This document shows, piece by piece, positions 20,481-25,020 of a stretch of 25,020 bases of DNA. Each line of letters opens with the position of its first letter. The stretch's first letter is position 1. The position numbers and the translations under genes were made by a program. The stretch is from Nemertoderma westbladi. Lineage: Eukaryota > Xenacoelomorpha > Nemertodermatida > Nemertodermatidae. The stretch is from NCBI GenBank assembly GCA_032718475.1, contig JAUCBJ010001426.1:1-25020 (forward strand), given 5' to 3'. Under the pieces are notes generated by a model, which worked only from the letters and a program-made list of their open reading frames with translations, was not told the origin of the DNA and searched no databases.

Positions 20481-20513
20481 GGGGGGTTACCCCCCCCCCC
20501 CCCCCCCTCCCCC
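20481..20513 (+). repeat. G6-TTA-C18 tract
   Basis: GGGGGGTTA is followed by eighteen C, T and more C. It could fold as a G6/C6 hairpin with a TTA loop. The preceding sequence resembles the context of the C-tract at 20086. Confidence 0.9.
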
Positions 20514-20700
20514 CATCCCTTAAGGTAACTGATGCAAAAAAAATTATATAATTCCATTTATTATAAAATTATTATATAATTCCACTGAAGGGAAATGTTA
20601 TAATTTCTAGTAGGCCTATATAATGTTAGTGAAGATTTTGTACGTAATAAAATTGAATTCACTGTATTGAATTTTGGTGTAATTATATTATTTGTTTTAG

Positions 20701-20833
20701 TTTAAAAATCACAATAGTTTATCATATGGCTGGGTATTATTTTGGAAATAAGGGTTTTAGAGGCATCCACCCGTTTAGTAGAGAAGTTGCCATGAATTGT
20801 ACCAGCACAATTGGTATTAAAATGGTTGAATGA
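20701..20833 (+). CDS. candidate terminal coding exon
   Basis: Follows TTATTTGTTTTAG|, a good acceptor. With one base carried in, it reads LKITIVYHMAGYYFGNKGFR, then GIHPFSREVAMNCTSTIGIK and MVE, to TGA at 20831-20833. The second half looks protein-like. AATAAA follows 77 nt after the stop (20911-20916). It would need a preceding exon ending in phase 2, which I did not find. It could also be an internal start at the ATG at 20726. Confidence 0.3.
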
Positions 20834-20910
20834 TTAGAAAAATTTCCGTTGCTCTGGAAACTTACTTCTTTGTGCTTTGTGGGCATTAACAAGTTAATGT
20901 CTGAATGTAG

Positions 20911-20916
20911 AATAAA
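20911..20916 (+). terminator. possible polyadenylation signal AATAAA
   Basis: Canonical hexamer downstream of the candidate terminal exon on the same strand. Such hexamers are frequent by chance in AT-rich DNA. Confidence 0.3.
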
Positions 20917-21218
20917 AAAAATTGGTTTGGATGAATTGCGAATTTGTTATGGGTTTACCCCCTTTTTTGGCTAGATTGACTCGCCCAATAGGCCAAGGTC
21001 TAAGCGATATATATACTTATAAATAATAATATTAGGAATGATGGAATAATATTAATAATAATATATCGTCTAGGTAATACAATGCTGCAATATAATATAA
21101 AAGTCGGCTGGATTGGACAATAATTAAATATGGAGACCATCCTGCCATCAGATAAAACTACAGGGTTTAAGGGGCACCAATTCTGCAATCCATGCAATCT
21201 CCAACTGCTTTCTAACTG

Positions 21219-21848
21219 CTACGTGGACCGTAACTGCGCTAATTGTTTCTCTATGTCGTCATCTGTGATTTCCTCAGATCTGTCCATTTCTTTACGACCG
21301 GCTCTAGGGGCTGCTCCCACTTTTGCCGCCATGTCTATCCCAATCTCGTCCAGTACCCGCCCCACAATGGCATCAGACTCTTCTTCGTCACCTGACTCGT
21401 TGAATATATCCTCCAACGTATCGTCTATCATCTCCTCAGTCATGCCAAACTTCATTGATTCCTTCTCAAACTCCGCCATTTGCTGGGCAGTTTTCTGCGG
21501 GTCCATTAGTTTGTTCATTCCTTGCATTGTTTTGGTTGTTGAACCCATAGCGGATGCGACGGCAACGTTGGCCCCGACCGCTCTGTTCTGGGCCCCGATC
21601 GCAGTTACTTTAGATGAGGCAGTGATACTCCTCTGCTTCTGTTTACGTAGATTAACCAGTTGTTTGGCCAGAACTGTGACGCTCTGTTTGTTTCCTTGTT
21701 TGGCCGCCTTTTTTATTTCCAATTCCAACCGCTTTTCCTCCCGCTCCAGAGCCAAACGGTCGCGCTCCAGTCCACGTTGTGTGTGTCGCAGGTCCCGGTC
21801 TGTCGCCCGTACTTGCTCTTTCGCTGTTGGCTTATTGAATAACGGCAT
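21219..21848 (-). CDS. CHMP2B: charged multivesicular body protein 2b (ESCRT-III), single exon
   Basis: This is an intact 209-residue frame, close to the vertebrate length of 213. CHMP2B is an ESCRT-III subunit that polymerises on endosomal, midbody and other membranes and recruits VPS4 for membrane scission. The sequence shows the basic N-terminal core (LELEIKKAAKQGNKQ around 42-56, VLAKQLVNLRKQKQR about 59-73), the KTMQGMNKLMDPQKTAQQM stretch, the TEEMIDDTLEDIF segment, an acidic linker with DEEES, and VLDEIGID. The C-terminus DDDIEKQLAQLRST (196-209) is a MIT-interacting motif for VPS4. The ATG at 21846-21848 matches the family N-terminus (MPLF). There is no intron, frameshift or internal stop, whereas vertebrate CHMP2B has several exons. 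It is therefore either an intronless native gene or an intact retrocopy. I see no poly(A) or clear target-site duplication. The long plus-strand ORF opposite it is a shadow. Confidence 0.93.
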   Translation of the reverse strand: MPLFNKPTAKEQVRATDRDLRHTQRGLERDRLALEREEKRLELEIKKAAKQGNKQSVTVLAKQLVNLRKQKQRSITASSKVTAIGAQNRAVGANVAVASAMGSTTKTMQGMNKLMDPQKTAQQMAEFEKESMKFGMTEEMIDDTLEDIFNESGDEEESDAIVGRVLDEIGIDMAAKVGAAPRAGRKEMDRSEEITDDDIEKQLAQLRST

Positions 21849-21888
21849 CCTGACTGAACTAGACTATTCCAGTATTCGGTCCAGTCAC

Positions 21889-21895
21889 TGAGTCA
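21889..21895 (-). promoter_or_regulatory. AP-1-type site upstream of CHMP2B
   Basis: TGACTCA on the minus strand, 41-47 bp upstream of the start codon. A perfect match to the AP-1 core, but such 7-mers occur by chance; its position is the only supporting context. Confidence 0.25.
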
Positions 21896-22277
21896 GCCAG
21901 TTCAGAATTACAATGCCGCTACCAATAATTATGTAAGCCTAAGCGTAAGGCATAAATAAGGTTACCGGTATGCAGGTATGTTGCGATCAAGATCAAGGCC
22001 TACCACAGTACCACCTACCGCCCTACCTGCCTACAGCCCTACCGGTACTCAGAACTCATCTTCAGCTACCCAGCTCCCAGACTGCAGTACCTGAGTAGGT
22101 ACTGTACTAGAAGATCAAAGCAAGGCAAGCTGTGCATTCGACAGCTAGCTGGCAAGAGCTACTGAGCTACAACAGAGGCCGAATTTTATTTTTTTAACAG
22201 TAGGCCTGCTGGCTGACTGCAGGACTGGCTACTGCTGCTGAGGATACAGTAGTGAACATCAGGGACATGCTGACATG
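21896..22277. other. CHMP2B upstream region
   Basis: The 21980-22110 part is rich in CTACC/GTACC/CCGGTA repeats. No gene is seen. A promoter for the minus-strand CHMP2B gene would be expected here, but I see no TATA box at the right distance. Confidence 0.4.
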
Positions 22278-22300
22278 TTTAAGTTTAAGTTTAAGTTTAA
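22278..22300 (-). repeat. (TTTAAG)n microsatellite, probable LINE 3' tail
   Basis: Three and a partial fourth TTTAAG. On the minus strand it follows GAGTGTATTTTAAACTTAAA about 480 bp after the RT stop codon. CR1/L2-type LINEs commonly end in short tandem repeats, so this is a plausible 3' end of the element at 22777-23670. Inferred. Confidence 0.45.
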
Positions 22301-22776
22301 AATACACTCTTTAATAATTCACATAAACATTCATTTTAAAAGGCACAATTAAATATACAGTATTTAGGAACTAATGAACTAATAATGCATTAGCATGTTA
22401 CTGCTGTGAAGTACTGTAGAGATTAGAGACACAGAACAAATTATCGGTACTTAATAATTACACTTAATTTCGTTAAAATTAAAGTAAAACAAAATATTTT
22501 CAATATTAATTAAAAAGAAAAATTTAAAATACGCACGGATTAACCCTGGTAAAAGTCGACCATAAAATAAGGAGCACATTGAATTCAAACTCCTATGCAA
22601 TGTGCATAATTCGTACAGTATATGTAATGTACTTCGCCCTGTATACAAAAACAACAATACATAATTTACACAGAAAAAAACGTACTGTATACTTGCATAA
22701 AATAAAGACAAATAATTTGGAAAGAGGAGAAGACCACCCAGGCAATATAGCACTTACGGGGGCCCGAAAATTGAAA

Positions 22777-23670
22777 TTATCGGTCAAAGTGGCAATAATC
22801 TTGAAAATCAATATCCATTAATCGAACTGAAAAAATATTTGGGGTTGGCGAATCTACTAGAGATTGAGGTAATGAGTTCCATACAGGCACCACCCTATTA
22901 GAAAAAAAGTATTTTGAGATTAAAAGACGTGAATGAGAAACAAGTAATTTGTGAGAATGACCCCTAAGCCCAGGTCTACCTGTATAAGAAAAATATTCAT
23001 CAAAACACAAATCAACTAAATTTCTCTCAATTTTATACACCATCTTTAAATCAAAAATTATGCGCCTAACTTCCAATGGTTGTAACTTAAGAAACTGCAG
23101 TCGATCTACGTAGGTCATATATGGTAGTTTGCAACGGGCAAACAATCTGCGGGTGAAGTACTTTTGGACACGTTCGACCAAATCAATTGTACATTTATGA
23201 TGAGGAGACCAAATGTAAGTACAATATTCCACTAAAGGACGAATATATGCTTTGTAAGCCGTAATAAGGGCAGATCGATTTGCAGTACGGAAGCACCGAA
23301 ATATCATATTGGTTATTTTATTTGCTTTGGCGGCTTGCTCCCTACAGTACACATTAAATTTCAAGTCAGGGCACATAATCATTCCTAGATCCTTGCCATC
23401 CATGCATTCCAATTTTAAACCACTTAAAAAGTAAGGGTTTTCAGGGTTATTTAGTCCTAAGTAAAGCACTTGACACTTATGACTAGCTACGTTAAGTTGC
23501 CATGTATTAGACCAGGACGACAAAGCACCCAAAGAATCACATAAATTAATATAATTAGAAGACGGTGCATAAATCTTTACATCATCAGCGTATAATTTGA
23601 TGTGTAACACTCTATGCTGTAACAGACCTTCTAGTACAGTAGTAGGTCTTGAACATAATTGATGGCTCAT
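22777..23670 (-). mobile_element. 5'-truncated CR1/jockey-type LINE, RT C-terminal half (open frame)
   Basis: An open 297-residue frame starts just before the RT catalytic box. IKLYADDVKIYAP has YADD at residues 27-30. Then come WSNTWQLNVASHKCQVLYLG (domain D-like), KDLGMIMCPDL (KDLG at 93-96), CREQAAKANKITNMIFRCF, RPLVEYCTYIWSPH (144-157), a VQKYFTRRLF segment and the C-terminal RRIIFDLKMVYKI and VVPVWNSLPQSL. This order is typical of CR1/jockey-clade non-LTR RTs. The endonuclease and fingers domains are absent, the usual result of 5' truncation on insertion. No stops or frameshifts interrupt the remnant, so the copy is young or unusually preserved. The first residues (to about 15) may be flanking DNA. 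A 3' UTR probably extends to 22278. Confidence 0.9.
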
Positions 23671-23935
23671 TCCATTCCTGTTTGGGGGCCTCCCTCCATC
23701 CTATTTCCTACTGTAACCTGTCCACATTGCTGCTTAAAGCCTATTTATACTGCTGTACTGGTATCCTACCACCTACTGCCAGACTGCACATATTTTTCAT
23801 CTTGTTGTCTACTGGTACTGTGGTACCTGGGTACGGTAATGGCTGACTAGTACTGCATTATGCAAAAGCCATTATTGTTGGATTGTGATGGTGAATCCAG
23901 GAATCATGCACTTTTATGTGTGTGCAACCACTACG
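23671..23935. other. non-coding flank of the LINE
   Basis: Rich in CTACTG/TACTGT words. Short ORFs (23649-23850) have no motif. Confidence 0.4.
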
Positions 23936-24295
23936 ACTGCGCGATATATTATATAGTGCTACCTACATCACATCAAGCCACATTTGGAACTGGTGGTCTG
24001 GTCCAAACACGATCTCGTTATATCTGCCCCACCATCATGTTCTGTTTGTTCCAAGACACTAACTCTTGTTGAACGTAAGTCACAAGTCTCTGCGAAGAGC
24101 CATCAAAACCCTAATGGCTTTCTGGGTTTGGATGGTAAACTTGATCATGTGACATCCTTTAGCCTCTCTTGTGGATGGTATATGTTTGGATATGGTCTCA
24201 CTGTGACCGAATGCCCTGTTATTACGTTTTGTATTCTGCCAGGCAGCCAGGGGTTGTTGTTACCAGTGGTTGTTCTTGTGTCCTCTCTGTTGTGA
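23936..24295 (+). other. unassigned plus-strand open frame
   Basis: Open from TGC at 23936 after a TAG; the first ATG is at 23984. The frame reads KPHLELVVWSKHDLVISAPP, then SCSVCSKTLTLVER, and runs open to TGA at 24293-24295. A donor-like GAAC|GTAAGT at 24073 would end an exon after TLTLVE. The N-terminal part, with a CxxC pair, looks protein-like. The latter part overlaps the minus-strand ORF below. I cannot decide which strand, if either, is coding. Confidence 0.3.
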
Positions 24296-24573
24296 TCTAT
24301 ATTTCTTGAGCCCCTTGAATGGGCTACATTATTCTGCACTTCATTGAAAGGCCCTAAGGCGTCATAATAGTTATAGCAAGTTGTTGTTGGCTGCGGCTGT
24401 TGTCTATGATCCCTTCCACTGCCTAGATTCAATTTGGGGATTTGTCTACTTGTTCCATTATGATGATTTATATTATTCTGTGGTTTTCGAGATTTATTCG
24501 TTGAAAACAGATTAGTGTTTTGTTGTAAACGTTGGACCCCTGTTGCCATCGCAGAAGAACTGAAACTAAACAA
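24145..24573 (-). CDS. unrecognised polar, Asn/Gln/Arg-rich ORF
   Basis: A 142-residue frame with ATGs at 24573 and 24549. The second (MATGVQRLQQN) is equally plausible, and an acceptor-like TTTAGTTTCAG lies between them, so the first residues may be intron. The protein is rich in Asn, Gln, Thr and Arg (KSRKPQNNINHHNGTSRQ, RDHRQQPQPTTT). It has no hydrophobic segment and no motif I recognise, so it looks disordered. A donor-like CACTG|GTAACA near 24262-24268 could end a first exon. Two bZIP-type sites stand 16-32 bp upstream of the first ATG. It overlaps the plus-strand frame at 23936-24295. Confidence 0.35.
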   Translation of the reverse strand: MFSFSSSAMATGVQRLQQNTNLFSTNKSRKPQNNINHHNGTSRQIPKLNLGSGRDHRQQPQPTTTCYNYYDALGPFNEVQNNVAHSRGSRNIDHNREDTRTTTGNNNPWLPGRIQNVITGHSVTVRPYPNIYHPQERLKDVT

Positions 24574-24588
24574 GAATACAGTTACGGA

Positions 24589-24605
24589 TTACGTAAATTA
24601 CGTCA
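24589..24605 (-). promoter_or_regulatory. paired bZIP sites (PAR/C-EBP-like and CRE-like)
   Basis: TTACGTAA (24589-24596) is a palindromic PAR/C-EBP-type site, and TTACGTCA (24598-24605) matches the ATF/CREB variant TGACGTAA. They are adjacent and lie just upstream of the minus-strand ORF ending at 24573. Suggestive of a promoter, not proven. Confidence 0.35.
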
Positions 24606-25020
24606 CCGAGAGGGCTGCAATGTTCAATTCCTGTGATTATTAAGCATCAGAAGGGACTTTTCAGGATGCACAGTACGAGGAAACTAGATTCTTCCCGGAA
24701 ATGCCACCGGGGGCCGTTCTGTGTGATGTACAGTGTGTGGTTAGCCACACCATGTGAAATCCCGTCAAATAAATCTCGCAAGATGTTTGCCCATTAGTAC
24801 ATCCCAGACAGAAGCGGGGATTCTATGCGATCGAGACAGGGGGGGAAACTGGACGCAAAAACCCGCCTTGGCGAATTAAAAATCCCGCCTCAATGTTAAA
24901 TTCTCAATTTAGGGAAAGGAGCAGGTTACAGTGGCATGTTATTTTAACCAAAACAATAAACTAAATACAATAGAACAGGTTACAGTTTTATTTTTGATAG
25001 TAACAGCTGTTATTTGCGTC
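24606..25020. other. right edge; GC-richer stretch with CCCGCC motifs
   Basis: ACCCGCC (24861-24867), TTGGCGAA (24868-24875) and ATCCCGCC (24882-24889) lie close together and resemble E2F-type half sites. There is no ORF. It could be promoter DNA of a gene on the minus strand or of one beyond the window. Confidence 0.35.

Noticed and set aside
21130-21891. 253-codon plus-strand ORF
   Set aside because: It is the antisense shadow of the CHMP2B gene; the minus-strand protein is clearly conserved and this one is not.

Overview
The window looks like nuclear DNA of an animal, most likely an aquatic invertebrate. The evidence is spliceosomal exons, CR1/jockey-type and RTE-like LINE remnants, tRNA-headed SINEs, abundant minisatellites and an animal-type CHMP2B protein. 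The base composition is AT-rich and there is no bacterial-style gene packing. I cannot fix the phylum from sequence alone. The octamer TAGGCCTA is strikingly enriched.

Left half (about 1.8-13.5 kb): I find a plus-strand multi-exon gene that single-ORF scans miss. Four exons (3810-3986, 6691-6835, 11337-11487, 13416-13539) have splice-like boundaries and exactly compatible phases (0/0, 0/1, 1/2, 2/0). Together they give 199 codons without a stop. I do not recognise the product; it has a Ser/Pro/Thr/Arg-rich middle followed by charged helical segments. Each of the four introns touching these exons carries a different private minisatellite: 29-bp units at 1847-3784, 13-bp units at 4308-4952, 35-bp units at 7196-10269, and 30/33-bp units at 11643-13273. 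Together these are about 7.3 kb. The last 29-bp unit ends 25 bases before the first exon, so it probably supplies the branch point.

Middle (13.9-20.9 kb): this part is mostly transposon debris. It holds a 1.45-kb element with 27-bp terminal inverted repeats and a decayed RT fragment inside, a near-perfect 80-nt hairpin, two further inverted-repeat pairs, a CTCF-like motif, members of a dispersed (GACA)-linked repeat family and two C-tracts. Possible 3' exons of the same gene lie at 17877-18008, 19405-19492 and 20701-20833. They are much weaker than the four main exons.

Right part (21.2-25.0 kb, minus strand): there is an intact single-exon CHMP2B-type ESCRT-III gene (21219-21848), a 5'-truncated but open CR1-like reverse transcriptase (22777-23670) with a probable microsatellite tail near 22278, and an unassigned polar ORF (24145-24573) with bZIP-type sites just upstream of its start.
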